NCBI GenBank assembly: GCA_036924285.1
Contig: JAYKYS010000015.1
Location: 10,540,001 to 10,604,000 of the forward strand
Origin: Asterella californica
Lineage: Eukaryota > Streptophyta > Marchantiopsida > Marchantiales > Aytoniaceae
Length of the DNA: 64,000 nt
Direction of reading: 5' to 3'
Shown: positions 26,863 to 37,345 of the stretch, in pieces
Layout: every line of letters begins with the position of its first letter
Numbering within the stretch: position 1 is the first letter of the stretch
The notes under the pieces: generated by a model
The model's input: the letters and a program-made list of their open reading frames with translations, nothing else
Told to the model about the DNA's origin: nothing
Database searches by the model: none
Position numbers and translations under genes: made by a program

Positions 26863-27876
26863 TTCAGCTCGCTTCTTCTTTCCAGAACTTTCGCCCTCTG
26901 CACACGAGCTCGAACCAATCCTCCCTTACCTGACTACATTTGTCATACTCAATGCTTCAATGCTGGATCATGGAATTACTAACCAGTGTACCATTTCACT
27001 CCACGTGTTGTCCGCCGCCCTACAATACTTCGTGTCCTCCTCAACTCTGCTAGTGGCGAAGTACAGAAAAACTACAAGAAAGGCAACGTTAACCCCTCAT
27101 ATATAATCTTCACCCACTCCTGATATTTGGACTTCGCAGGACAGCACTGAGATTGGTTTCATTTCTTTCATCTGCAGACGTTCATTGACATCCCCCTTCT
27201 CCTTTTTCCCTCCAATTCGGCCTCGACTGCATCACCACCCTCAAAAGATCTATCAGCCACTGCATCTACTGATATTAGAGCGTTCATTAGAGCGTTCATC
27301 CGAATTTGCTTTCCTGCTGGCTCACTGGCTAAACTGAACAACGCACTCTTCCTGCCTCCGGTCCCTTCGCGCGTTGGCTGGCTGGTTGACTGACTTACGC
27401 ACCTCTCGCGAGCGTTCGAGATGCTCGTCTACCTGTTTGTGTACATAGCCGGTACTCACTGAACAGTTCTCTTTCTCGGGCTCGTCTTCCTCCTCCTTGG
27501 CGGACGATGAATCGACCCTGAATCACGAATCATGCATAACGCACCTGCATCGCTCCTGCTCGCTTGATCAGATGGCCTTGCCAGTCGCCCGCGTTCATTG
27601 CCGGCGCCACCTTCACCTGCAGTTCAAATCAATGACGGACGTAAACGTATTCCCCCAAAGACTCGGGCGGCACGGCACGTGCTTGGACGTTCCAAACTTC
27701 CACGGAGAGGTTTTTACTTCTACATCCCCATTTTCCAAGAGTTGAACTAGAACGTCTCTACAGAAGTATTTACTGGTCCGGCTACCCGTGGGTCTTGAGA
27801 CGGTGCACATTTAGCTGTAGGTTAGCGGATCCAGTTTCAACCGGTTGAAGCCTACAAGTGAGAACGCCTAGCGACC
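26863..27876. other. Upstream region of the hyccin gene; intergenic
   Basis: The sequence contains no recognisable gene. The minus-strand frame upstream of the hyccin Met stays open for only about 20 codons before a stop. CT-rich stretches near 27180-27240 and 27480-27500 could belong to a leader or promoter on the minus strand. Confidence 0.4.
27701..27765 (-). repeat. Inverted copy of the repeat at 28.99 kb
   Basis: Read on the minus strand, the segment contains ACGTTCTAGTTCAACT, TTGGAAAAT and GAAGTAAAAACCTCT, almost identical to the plus strand at 28990-29043. The two copies face each other across about 1.2 kb that contains the MITE. Confidence 0.7.
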
Positions 27877-27879
27877 TTA

Positions 27880-28145
27880 GTGCATCTCCACCGGAGCACT
27901 GTAAATGCCCCGGCACTGTAAAAAGTTCTAGGTAACCAGTCGTCTCCTTGGCGTGGTTCGCGAGGAAACACGAAAAAGTACATTCTCACTCGATATATTT
28001 ATCCTGTGTATCGTCACGGTAAACATTCGCGTTAAATTTTGATCGAATAAAAAAGAAACGCGTGGTGTGAACTTCTTCCTTTGTTTCAGAGGAGACTGGA
28101 AACTGGATCTTCCTGTGTCGTTTCCAGTCTTCGGGTGGAGATGCC
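27880..28145. mobile_element. PIF/Harbinger (Tourist-type) MITE
   Basis: The 266-bp segment starts GTGCATCTCCACCGG and ends CGGGTGGAGATGCC, forming terminal inverted repeats with one extra base on the left. TTA at 27877-27879 and TTA at 28146-28148 form the 3-bp target duplication typical of PIF/Harbinger elements. The element is too short for a transposase. Near its right end (28093-28130) is an 11-bp-arm hairpin, AGACTGGAAAC...GTTTCCAGTCT. The decayed Harbinger transposase at 45 kb belongs to the superfamily that mobilises such elements, but no direct link can be shown. Confidence 0.7.
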
Positions 28146-28147
28146 TT

Positions 28148-28285
28148 AAGAGCTACTGATAGCGGGGCTTAGCCTCGCTGTTCTTCCTTCCTTCGGAAAA
28201 TGGTTGCTTGGCCCTTCGGGTCCTTCTTTCCTTTGTACGGTTTGATGAGGTCTTTCCATCCGTTGGCTATTCACTATTGACTAAG
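28148..28285 (+). repeat. Dispersed repeat R, copy 1
   Basis: This segment matches 36456-36600: both have CTATTGATAGCG-like starts, GGTTG.TTGGCCCTTCG.GT, TTCTTTGTA.. and GGTCTTTCCATCCGTTGGCTATTCA. It directly abuts the MITE on the left and a double-hairpin copy on the right. No coding capacity. Confidence 0.75.
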
Positions 28286-28296
28286 TTAGTCTTGCA

Positions 28297-28400
28297 TGCA
28301 TATTATTCATCCTCTTTCAAGTTGTAAGAAGGAGAATATGCACAAGTGGTTAAATTTATTGTCTAATCTTTTCATCTAGAAAGATTAAGCATTAAATTTA
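28297..28400 (+). repeat. Double-hairpin repeat copy, both hairpins present
   Basis: The first hairpin, TGCATATTATTCATCCTC...AGGAGAATATGCA, spans 28297-28342. The second, TAAATTTATTGTCTAATC paired with GATTAAGCATTAAATTTA, spans 28351-28400 with three mismatches. The same two arms in the same order recur at 34.68 and 34.99 kb, and in the opposite order near 53.2 and 53.8 kb, meaning the element is on the other strand there. Confidence 0.75.
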
Positions 28401-28984
28401 GTGATTCATTAAATATATATATATGAGTTCAGTTGGACCCTACTTATATTCCAAAAGACACCTATGGACTCTCAATGTTTATGGGTTAAGTCTTTAGAGC
28501 ATGCATGTATGTTTAGTTGAATTCTCTTTTTGGTTTACACTTGTTTAAATATAAAGACTCAAAGGACAACAAGCAAGCATGGACACATCTCAGTTTTAGA
28601 TATCTAAACTGAAAACACGTTAAGAAGAGAAAGTACAATCACATCTTTTATTTAGAATGTCTAAAATTAAATTAATTATTCGGTTCTTATTCAGTTCATT
28701 TTTTACAAACAAAAAAGTACTATACAAACTACAAACTAGTCCATTCTAAGATTAAAAGATGAAGATTAATTATTTTTCTCTATCCCAAACAAAATATCTA
28801 TCAATAACTATATCAGATTTTTCTCCTTACTTTAGTGTTTTATTTTCTTCTGTCTTCATGTCGAAATCACACTTTGGATGCATATTATTCCTTGCGTCGC
28901 CTATTTCAGAACTCCTAGCGTACAGTGGACTACCCAGAAAACTCTTGCTTACTCTACTCCAGTCGGGAAAACGTTGTACGATAA

Positions 28985-29043
28985 CTCTCCGTACGTTCTA
29001 GTTCAACTTTGGAAAATAGGTGATGTACAAGTAAAAACCTCTT
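28985..29043 (+). repeat. Plus-strand partner of the inverted repeat at 27.7 kb
   Basis: See 27701-27765. The shared core runs from CGTTCTAGTTCAACT to AGTAAAAACCTCT with only a few differences over about 50 bp. Confidence 0.7.
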
Positions 29044-30494
29044 ACACACACCATCTAGATTCAGGGCAACAGTTGACGCGTTCCCAGTCGGTCTCGTGTT
29101 TACATGGTATTTTCTCCGGCCCCCTACCGTAGTCGCAGTTAGGGAACGTATGTGTTACTGGTTTGGGCATCTATTGAGAATATTCGCCAACTGGTGGCCG
29201 GGTAACAGTGAGATTTCAGACCACTCGCCGGAACTGACAGCAGGGGCACCTGCAGTTCATCATTTCCATCTCATTTCCATCTCATCTCCATGAAGTCAGC
29301 AACAAGCCAGAAATGCAGAAATTCAGAACATCTGCCAGAAGTTGGTTCTGAGAAGAAGCTTTGTATTGTATAGTAAAGAGTAGCACAGAATGAAATACTC
29401 TATCATGTCTTTATATACACAAAATAATAATATTTCTTTCTGAAATAATCCTACATATTTTGTTTCTTTGCTTTTTAGTCGTCTTCTCGCTTGATAATCC
29501 TGCTTACTAGCTGAGAAGTTCAAGAAATTTCATTGCGATTAATTAATCGCAATGAGAAGATGTAACGTATACAACTGACAAAAGAGTGATCCTTGTTAAA
29601 AATTGATAATATGTTTAACTTGATTAAAAAGCTTTATTTACTAACTCTATCTGTTTTAAGAGTACAGTGAATTAAGTGATCAAGATGAGAACTGAAACAC
29701 AAGGAGGGAGAAAGGATGTTTTTGTTTTACTACTAGCGATTGTTGGAGCGGTAAAGATCTTCTGGAATCCAAACTTGTTATTTTCACATCTATTAGATCA
29801 AAATAGTGAGTCTTTGAAAAGATTAAAGACAATCATGAAGTTTATAATCTATGATAGAGATTGATGTAAAAAAATATTTTTTGTCAATTTTTATTCATCT
29901 TCGACATAGTTTTGTTTTTTCTTCATGATCGATGGATCAGTTTCGTTGTTCTTCTTGTTAGTTCAATCATGAGTTCTTGATCTGTTTTAAGAGAGATACA
30001 ATGTACGGATTGGATTGTTATCTCATGAGGTTGAGATATAAGAAATCACTTTGTGAACTTTATGTCAATTTTTTACTTGTTGTGAATGAATTTTCCACCA
30101 TTTGCTTTTGCAAACAGAACTCTTGGTTTCATTGTTTGAAGTGTCATTATCATCAAAAGTGATACAATGTAATTGTAAAAGAAGACTGATTACATATCAA
30201 AAGTTTTTTCATCGATGTACATTGTCGAGTTGAGAGTATTCTTGGGACAAACAAAACCTTTTGGTTATGATATGATATTGAAAATATAGCAAAGATACTA
30301 CACACGAGGAGAATCTCACAAAATCTCCACAAGTCTTCTAGAAAAATCAGTCGACATGTACACGATTCTTCAACCCAAATCATACAATCTCCAAATCTTA
30401 CATACTTCAGAAACTCATAATTTCATAAATAAAACTGCTCCTATGAAGCACTAGCACTCTCACTCACAAGCTTCAAATTTTCTATCGTGTTTAT
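29044..30494. other. Intergenic, mostly AT-rich
   Basis: No gene recognised. A short tandem (ATTTCCATCTC, about three units) lies at 29266-29290, and a small palindrome, TTGCGATTAATTAATCGCAA, at 29533-29552. Neither has a clear function. Confidence 0.45.
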
Positions 30495-30607
30495 CGTGCA
30501 CATACACATTGCTACACAACATACATCGCTGTCAGAGATACACCACACATACACATAACACATGGACGATCTCATACACATAAAGTGTACCACAATGATA
30601 AATGATA
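30495..30607. repeat. Direct repeat near the gypsy-PHD remnant, copy 1
   Basis: A segment of about 110 bp (CACATACACAT..CTACACAACATACATC, then GATACACCACACATACACAT, then ACATGGACGATCTCATACAC) is repeated at 30893-30997 with few differences. The pair lies beyond the 3' end of the minus-strand integrase remnant, so it could be part of that element's LTR or 3' region. Confidence 0.75.
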
Positions 30608-30892
30608 TATACTCACTCCATCATGCCAACCGGCACTAAACAATCACTAAGATCGAGCCAAATCCACTATGTGCTCGCAGAGAATCCAGATTACACTCAC
30701 CAAGACTATCCACCATAATCAGGAGCTTGAAGGCTCAACTCGAATAACTAAGACTTCCAAGCCCTACCTGCGAAGTATATCTCTAGTGGGCTATCTCACC
30801 AACTCGTTCCAACGGCATTAACGGCCCTATCGAGATTAGTCACTCCGCACTCGACCAACCTAACCAGGACGTCAAACTGACGTGACAGTTGT

Positions 30893-30997
30893 CGTGCGCA
30901 TACACATCTCTACACAACATACATCATTGTCAAAGATACACCACACATACACATAACACATGGACGATCTCATACACATACACAAGTGTATCACAAT
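30893..30997. repeat. Direct repeat near the gypsy-PHD remnant, copy 2
   Basis: Second copy of the segment at 30495-30607, same orientation, about 400 bp away. Differences are scattered single bases plus a small indel near CATACACA. Confidence 0.75.
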
Positions 30998-31166
30998 CGC
31001 TCTCTAATTGGCGGTTAGGTCCCTCTAACTCCAGATAGCTCGATATCTCAATTACGTGATATACACCTTCATGGGTACAAGGATCAAGAGGTCGGGTGCT
31101 ACATCGTCTCATCGTTAGTCACTTGTCTGCAATCCATACCACACAAAGATCTAATCGGCATCCATG

Positions 31167-32420
31167 CTATATACATCGAGGACAAACCCACTGTCTAGTA
31201 GGAACGACACCGATAGATGGAGTCAAACATGACATGTGCTAACCTCTCGAATAATAATCACACACCAACTACGGGCTGCTCCACCAGCATACCCACACAA
31301 CATACACCTCAAGCCCGCACGTACAACTACTAAACTTGAGTCAACGGTATCATCGATGTTGGGAAGATGACATAGCATGCAATTACGCACATGGTCCTTT
31401 CAAGCAACACCATCACGGCTCTCTAACATGAGTACTCCAGAAGATAACACCTCACACACTCATAAAATAGTGCACCTTGCCGTCATATCCAACGTCGTCG
31501 ATGCAATTTGTTGTAAATAGATATAATCGTCAAGATGAAACCTGCAAATAGCTTATCGATAACCTCCTCCTTGAATAGTCGTATATCGCAATGTGTCTCT
31601 ATGCTGAGCAATCGTTAGGTTCTCAAAAACCATAGACATAACTCTTCGAAATGTCTCTGCTCGTTTGATACATGCTCCCACCCACATATCCGGATCATCA
31701 AGATTCAGCACCTCAACAGAATCAAGACAAATGACCGAAGATAAATTTGGATCTCGATCATACAATAGAAAGTACGATGAGAAAGAAGCCAAAGACGCTT
31801 GTCGGCTAAAATGATAACCCATAGCCAATCATGATAACTACACATCACAATCTCTCAAGTGGTCTTTCTACAAGCCATACTTGCGCCAATCCTCTCTTCA
31901 CCGTCTGAACTACTCTCTCCGTCAAACCTTCCGCCTCAAGATGATTTCAAGATGTAGTCCGATGATCGATCAGCGCCTGATCACACAAGGTCTGAAACTT
32001 ACCAAGAAACTCTGTACCTTGGTCTGTCAGCATTTCAGCTGGTGCTCCAAAACGACTCAGCACTTGATCTAAGAACGCATACGCTGTCTCTTCACTCGTC
32101 TTGTCGATAATGTCACCAACTCAATCCACTTGGAGAACCATTACCAACACATACCGGTGGTGACGTACAGTCAACGGTAAGGGTTCTGTAAAATCCAAAC
32201 TCCAACGATAACTCAACTTCATAATCGATAAAAGTGTAACTGTGGAGTATGAGCATTAAACGATGTTAGTACTTGATCAAAAATCACCCATCATGCGACA
32301 AACTGATGCACATCGATGTGCATACCGCGTCACCAATATTGTCCTTGAAGTAATCTATGTGTATGCTTCACTCCAAAATGTCTCAACTCCTCATGGGCAT
32401 GTCGTACTAACTGTGTCCTC
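31167..32420 (-). pseudogene. Ty3/gypsy integrase fused to a C-terminal PHD finger, decayed
   Basis: On the minus strand one frame reads through a gypsy integrase with several stops but almost no frameshift. It starts with the His half of the zinc-binding region (HEELRHFGVKH, about 32390) followed by QYW. The core has WSLDF (first Asp), LTDQGTEF (second Asp, about 32001-32033), and an EAEGLTERVVQTVKRG block with the catalytic Glu. A linker with LDDYIYLQQ and SSGVLMLESRDGV follows. The tail reads GLRCMLCG, then after one frame change VCDYYSRG, a stop where Trp is expected, HMSCLTP, and QWVCPRC: the Cys/His spacing of a PHD finger with one Cys and one Trp lost. PHD fingers read histone H3 tails, so here the domain would serve the targeting role of the chromodomain in chromoviruses. 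The copy is inactive. Confidence 0.8.
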
Positions 32421-33135
32421 TAAGATGGATGTGACACTATCCGTACTCTCTCATCATCTCACACTCGAAGTTCATGTCATCTTTCTCGTCGAAATCTCTT
32501 CGCTCGTTGAAAGACACGATTCGCTCCTTGGCACTTACTGTGTCTACCACCACACCAGTACATAGATACTCCATTACGGTCACATCGTCATAGATATCTC
32601 GTTGATCTGGAACACCATCTCCAACCTCAAGATCTAGATACTCATCATCTACTCTCTGATCAGAGAAAGATACGACATGGCTCTTAGTGAAGACCTCCAC
32701 AGCGGTCTTTACTATGAAAAGCTTTCTCCAATACTTGTATACTCAACCGATACATTCTCTTCATTTGGAGACTCATACACTGGACGTTCTTTACTAGTTC
32801 GAGTGCTGCACTAATTCTTAGGATCTCTCAATCCTACGCAACATGTGATAATTCTCTTGAATATACTGCTCACGTGTTTTTTTGTTGTCTTGTACGTCTA
32901 CGGCTTTGGATTCAACTGACGTATTCCTTTCCACGGCTTACAAGCACCATCCAGGTTCATGAGGAGAACCTCTTCTCTTTTTCTTGTCTCACATTTTATT
33001 TTTGTGTTTAGCATGTCCGTTTCTTCCGACCTAAGTTTATCCCACATATACAGAGGTGGCATGGTGTTCTACGAATGATTAATGGCCTCAACCTTGTGCA
33101 TTTGTTCCACCTCCCTTCATGAACATTTAAGACAT
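32421..33135 (-). other. Probable upstream pol remnant of the integrase-PHD element, then intergenic
   Basis: The minus-strand frame at 32700-32437 lies where the region between RNase H and integrase should be and is acidic, but it has no diagnostic motif. Beyond about 32.8 kb no element sequence was recognised, so the RT and RNase H parts appear to be missing. Confidence 0.35.
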
Positions 33136-33230
33136 CGATCTTTGGTGTCTCAAGTGGTTTAGCTTACAGTCCTCTAAGAGAAAGATCATGGGTTCAATCC
33201 CTTGCGAGGTGCATACTGCTGCAAACTATC
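33136..33230 (+). repeat. tRNA-derived SINE-like repeat, copy 2
   Basis: Aligns with 15633-15740 over about 75 bp. A-box-like TGGTTTAGCTT is at 33155-33165 and B-box-like GGTTCAATCCC at 33191-33201. The copies are far apart and in the same orientation. See copy 1 for why a functional tRNA is unlikely. Confidence 0.5.
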
Positions 33231-34682
33231 ATTTACCATTTTTATGAAGTTCCTTGCAACGGTGTAGCTTCTCCCTGCCTCTCCGCTAAGTGACTATTGG
33301 AGTTGCTGAGGTCTGCAGGTTGGCCGCCATCGGTTGTACCGTTTTGTCCCCTCTTTTGTTCTTTTAAATAAAGTTTATGGGTGTCTCGTCACTCTTGAAC
33401 AACAAAACAAAATAGAAAATAAACGTATACAACTATCTCATGCATCGAAATATAGAACAAAACCGCTTTATCTGAAACTAAAGAATCCTATTCGGCATGA
33501 AAGTGAATTCTGCATGAAGTTTATGTGGATAGTCCTTATAACCAAAAGGAAATGCCACCCACTTGAGATGGTATTCATCAGATGGTGCAAATGAAGCTAA
33601 AGCTAAAGCTTCACTTATTCATGATATTTTTACACAGAGAAATGTTTTTTTTATCTACGTTGTGCAAAATACAGGTTGAACTGTCCACGGTTCATTACAT
33701 GACCTTCACAAATTCCGTTTACGATTATACTCCTGTTTCTAGAATAAATACGAATGTTAACTGATCAAGGTATGAGACAAGCTGAGGTTATGATTAGTGG
33801 TTCTAGAAAAGCAATATTTTTACTGAATTTATAACTAAGAATATCACCAGGAAGAAAAGACCCATAATTCTATTGGAAAAGAACAAATGACTTTACATGA
33901 AACCCAAATGTCATTTTTGGAACATGAAAATATGAATTTGTTTTGGCATACTAAATTAAAGTTCAATTTAAAGATCCCAATTTTGGTACGGTTCGTGAAT
34001 TGATAGTCTCTAGCACAAGTATTGTAAAGCTCCTTTTGAGTTGTACTCATATGCTAGCAAAAAAGTCGGTTGTACATTCCCTTGGACAATAAAAACGGAC
34101 GTTAAAGTAACAAAATACAGTAAAATAATGCAGTGCGGCGGTAGGTAGTTTCTAAACGGACGTACGTAGCTCTACTATTCATCAAGGACTATAAAGTACG
34201 GAAGTACGGAGAGTGGAGGACGTATAACCCATATAACTTGCAATCATTATCATGAACGATTCTCAGGTAACGATTCTGACTTTGCTTGATGAATGAGAGA
34301 TCCGTGATCCTTTATAGGGACTTTTGGAGGCAGCAGCAGATCTTTGCAATGAGTTGGCTATTTCATTATTCACATTTACTTTTAGGCAAAAAGGGAGTCT
34401 TCCTTGTATATTCGATACTTAAGCATGCTTATTCACCTCATGTACACCGACGGATACGCATCAGTCCTCTCTTCACTTATGGGTTCTTTTCGGATGAGTT
34501 GAATTCTCGGGGCTGGTTAACTTATAATATTTATAAATTAATTAAATTTTCTATAATAATTTATTAGAATAAATTTTTATAACACTTTTATATTTTCTGA
34601 TAAAAAAAAACAAAATTCATTGTACAAGGCCGTAAGGAATGCTTATTATTCTACGTTTTCCAATTTGTATAGTATAACTTCC
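33231..34682. other. AT-rich intergenic, nothing recognised
   Basis: Short frames only, up to 93 codons, with no known motif. A stretch at 34420-34450 (GCATGCTTATTCACCTCATG) may be a weak relic of the double-hairpin family. Confidence 0.4.
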
Positions 34683-34770
34683 TTGCATATTATCCATCGA
34701 GGAGATAAATATTAAAAAAGTTAATTTATTACTTAACCCTTCCGCTGAAAAGAGTTACATAATAAACTAA
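34683..34770 (+). repeat. Double-hairpin repeat copy, degenerate
   Basis: TTGCATATTATCCATCGAGGAGATAAATAT corresponds to the first hairpin, and TTAATTTATTACTTAACCC with its imperfect partner ending AATAAACTAA (34721-34770) to the second. Downstream sequence (GGCTCCTGGATATGTAGTTT) resembles that after the next copy (GCCTCTCGAATATGTAAATT). Confidence 0.65.
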
Positions 34771-34985
34771 AACTGCAATTAAGTATGATGTATTAGTGAG
34801 CAGGCTCCTGGATATGTAGTTTTCTAAGTTTATCTTTCACGTTGTCTTTATGGGCTATGTCAGGATCTTCTTGCATCTCCAAGTTTGATTATGATTTAAT
34901 ATTTTGTCAGCTTGGTATAGATTTTCTCATCATATTTATATATTTTCTGATAACAATAAGAGAAGAAAAGTTCCCCGAGATTTGT

Positions 34986-35300
34986 CTTGCATGCGTATCA
35001 TTCACCTCCCCATTTCCCGGGTGAAGGAGGCGAAGATGCAAAAGTTCAATTTGTTACTTACTTTTTTTGTTAGCAAAAATTAGATAATACATAAAAAAAT
35101 ATAAACAATCATATATATATATATATGAATAGCCTCTCGAATATGTAAATTTAGTAACATGTTCTGCGTTTTCACGATGAGTTATGTTTGAATCGTCCCA
35201 TAACTCTAAGTGCAGTCATGACTTAACATTCAGAATCAATTTAATTATACATAATATATATATTTTTTCTTCTAATACCTGAAAGCGAGCAGAAGTTCTT
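34986..35300 (+). repeat. Double-hairpin repeat copy with shared downstream block
   Basis: The first hairpin, TTGCATGCGTATCATTCACCTCC with GGAGGCGAAGATGCAA, spans 34988-35042. The second arm pair is badly worn. The block GAGTTATGTTTGAATCGTCCC..AACTCT at 35180-35210 matches 421-447, tying this copy to the one at the left end of the window. Confidence 0.65.
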
Positions 35301-35833
35301 CTAAGTTGAGTATGCATCCCAGATAAGTGTGAGAGCAAAGAGATACATAAAAATAACTATAATATAATATAAAGTCATTCTAAATGGTTCGCTGTACATG
35401 ATCACTTTGGCAAAACTCTTTTCTTTCCTGTCTATAAATCTTATGTGTAGTAAACAAACATGCGAAATCCTTGCTACTGCACATAGCACCGTTACAATAA
35501 ATATATATTTAAGTTTAAATATAATTTATTACATTTAAAAAACTAAATTTTAATAATTTTAGTTGAACGTAACACATGGACTCGGAGAAAAATAGAACTT
35601 ATAAGTGAAGTGAGTTAAAACATAAACCTTTTTATTATAACTAAATTTTTTAATAAATAATAAAATTAATTTTATTTATTAATTTATAAACTAACCCTTC
35701 TCACATGAAAAACTAACTCACAAATTAATGAGTATTCATAATACCTCCTCCGTCCGAACGTGGAGTAGGTGATCTTGCATGCATATCATATTTGGTTGGG
35801 GTGTATCCGGCGATGTAGAACATTTTCTTCTCG
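35301..35833. other. AT-rich spacer
   Basis: Low-complexity A/T sequence without a gene. CTTGCATGCATATCAT at 35776-35791 repeats the outer arm of the double-hairpin family without a partner. Confidence 0.45.
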
Positions 35834-36020
35834 CTTCTTGTAGTGAAAACACACGACGCAATGAATAGCAAACGGATAGAAAGACCCTCAACTTCTTGTA
35901 GTGAAAACACACGACGCAATGAAGAGCAAACGGATGGAAAGACCCCCAACTTCTTGGAGTGAAAACACGCGACGCAATGAATAGCAAACGGATGGAAAGA
36001 CCCCCAACTTCTTGTAATCC
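35834..36020. repeat. 58-bp tandem repeat, 3 copies plus a partial
   Basis: CTTCTTG.AGTGAAAACAC begins at 35834, 35892, 35950 and 36008, exactly 58 bp apart. The unit contains CAATGAATAGCAAACGGAT, whose reverse complement is found once in each copy of dispersed repeat R (around 28250 and 36575). The apparent 105-144 codon minus-strand frames here are translations of the array and not evidence of a gene. Confidence 0.9.
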
Positions 36021-36455
36021 ATCCCAGAGTTGGCATGTCTTTCCATAACGCATAACATGAAAAATGGACGACGTGGCCGCTGGATGGACTATGAGATTGT
36101 GAGAGGATGCTGCTTGTCATGGATCCATTGCAGTGTGGTAGCATGGCTGAGGTAATCAAACGTGGTCCTTCTACGGGTTCATCCTAAACTCAAGACACTC
36201 ATTTCATTTATCATTATCTTTTGTAGCCCCGGAGGTAGGTGTAAATGGTCTTTTTTCATTTTTGTATTTTTGTTATTTTTAAATAACGTGTTTTTATTAT
36301 TCTACAAAGAGTTTTAACAGACACGGTCCACAAGAGAGCAATTGCAATAGACTATATTATTTCATGTGCTTCTGTTGTATGCAGAAGTTTTGATTTACCA
36401 TACAGCAGAAATTTTGATTTACCGATATGTGAAATTTTAAGAACTGTAGACGACC

Positions 36456-36600
36456 TTAGAACTATTGATAGCGAGATTTAACCCCGGTGTTATTTCTCTC
36501 ATCGGGGCGGTGGTTGTTTGGCCCTTCGTGTTCTTCTTTTCTTTGTAAAGCTTGATATGGTCTTTCCATCCGTTGGCTATTCATTGCGTTGCGTGTTCTT
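36456..36600 (+). repeat. Dispersed repeat R, copy 2
   Basis: Matches 28148-28285 (see there). It lies about 440 bp from the 58-bp array that contains an inverted piece of the same sequence, so the array and R together may be one rearranged element. Confidence 0.75.
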
Positions 36601-37299
36601 ATTCTTTTTGTGGAGAATGGATGGAGATGTTCTTACAGACATCTCTAGACAAGCCACGCTGGAGATGTCTGTAAAGACGTGCGTGGATTTGAACCCTACA
36701 CCTGAGCTGGTGGCCAGCTCACGTAGGTGCGATGGAAAAGCTTAGGATCTTGAATTCAAACCTGTGCAACCGGTGGTACTCGGCCCGTGATGGAACCGGA
36801 CCAAACTGAAACCAAACCCGGTTTTAACTCAGGATCGATTTCTAACGCTCAGAACCGAACCTTTTAAAGTTAATTCAAACCGACCAAATTAAACTAGAAC
36901 CACAAACCGTTTTAGAACTAACCACATGTGACAAACTATAATATTTTTTATTAATTAAATCAATCCTTTTCTCATGCAAATTTAACCAGGTTTCGTTCGA
37001 TAATCACGGAAAGATAATTTTTGTTGGATTAATCCTTTTTTATACAAATATAACCAGGTTTCCTTCAATAATAATCACTGAAAGATAGAACCGAACTAAC
37101 CACCTGACCGTTTTCTAACCCTTGCAACCGAACCGGAACTCGACCTTCAAACCTGACCTAACTTAGAACCGAGCCATTCTAGAACCAGACCGGCACCGAC
37201 CCTTACCCGTGCTCTGGACCCGCCTCCATGAACATCACCGACACGGTCTGGGGGTTGTGTTAAGTACATCGCACAAACACCAAATTTGATGTACACTTC
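36601..37299. other. Intergenic with AACCGGTT-rich sequence
   Basis: The stretch 36760-37200 is rich in AACC, CCGGAC and GAACCGAACC motifs (polypurine/polypyrimidine-like wording without a fixed period). AACCAGGTTTC.TTC occurs twice, near 36986 and 37048. No gene recognised. Confidence 0.4.
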
Positions 37300-37345
37300 C
37301 TTGCATATTTCACCTCTTCCAAGTTTGGAAGAGGGAATATGCAAG
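37300..37345 (+). repeat. Double-hairpin repeat, isolated first hairpin
   Basis: CTTGCATATTTCACCTCTTCCAA pairs with TTGGAAGAGGGAATATGCAAG around a 2-base loop, with a 2-base bulge. It is one of the best preserved hairpins of the family, although the second hairpin is absent. Confidence 0.75.

Noticed and set aside
35725..36159. 144-codon minus-strand frame.
   Set aside because: It is a translation of the 58-bp tandem array, with a repeating peptide and no family.
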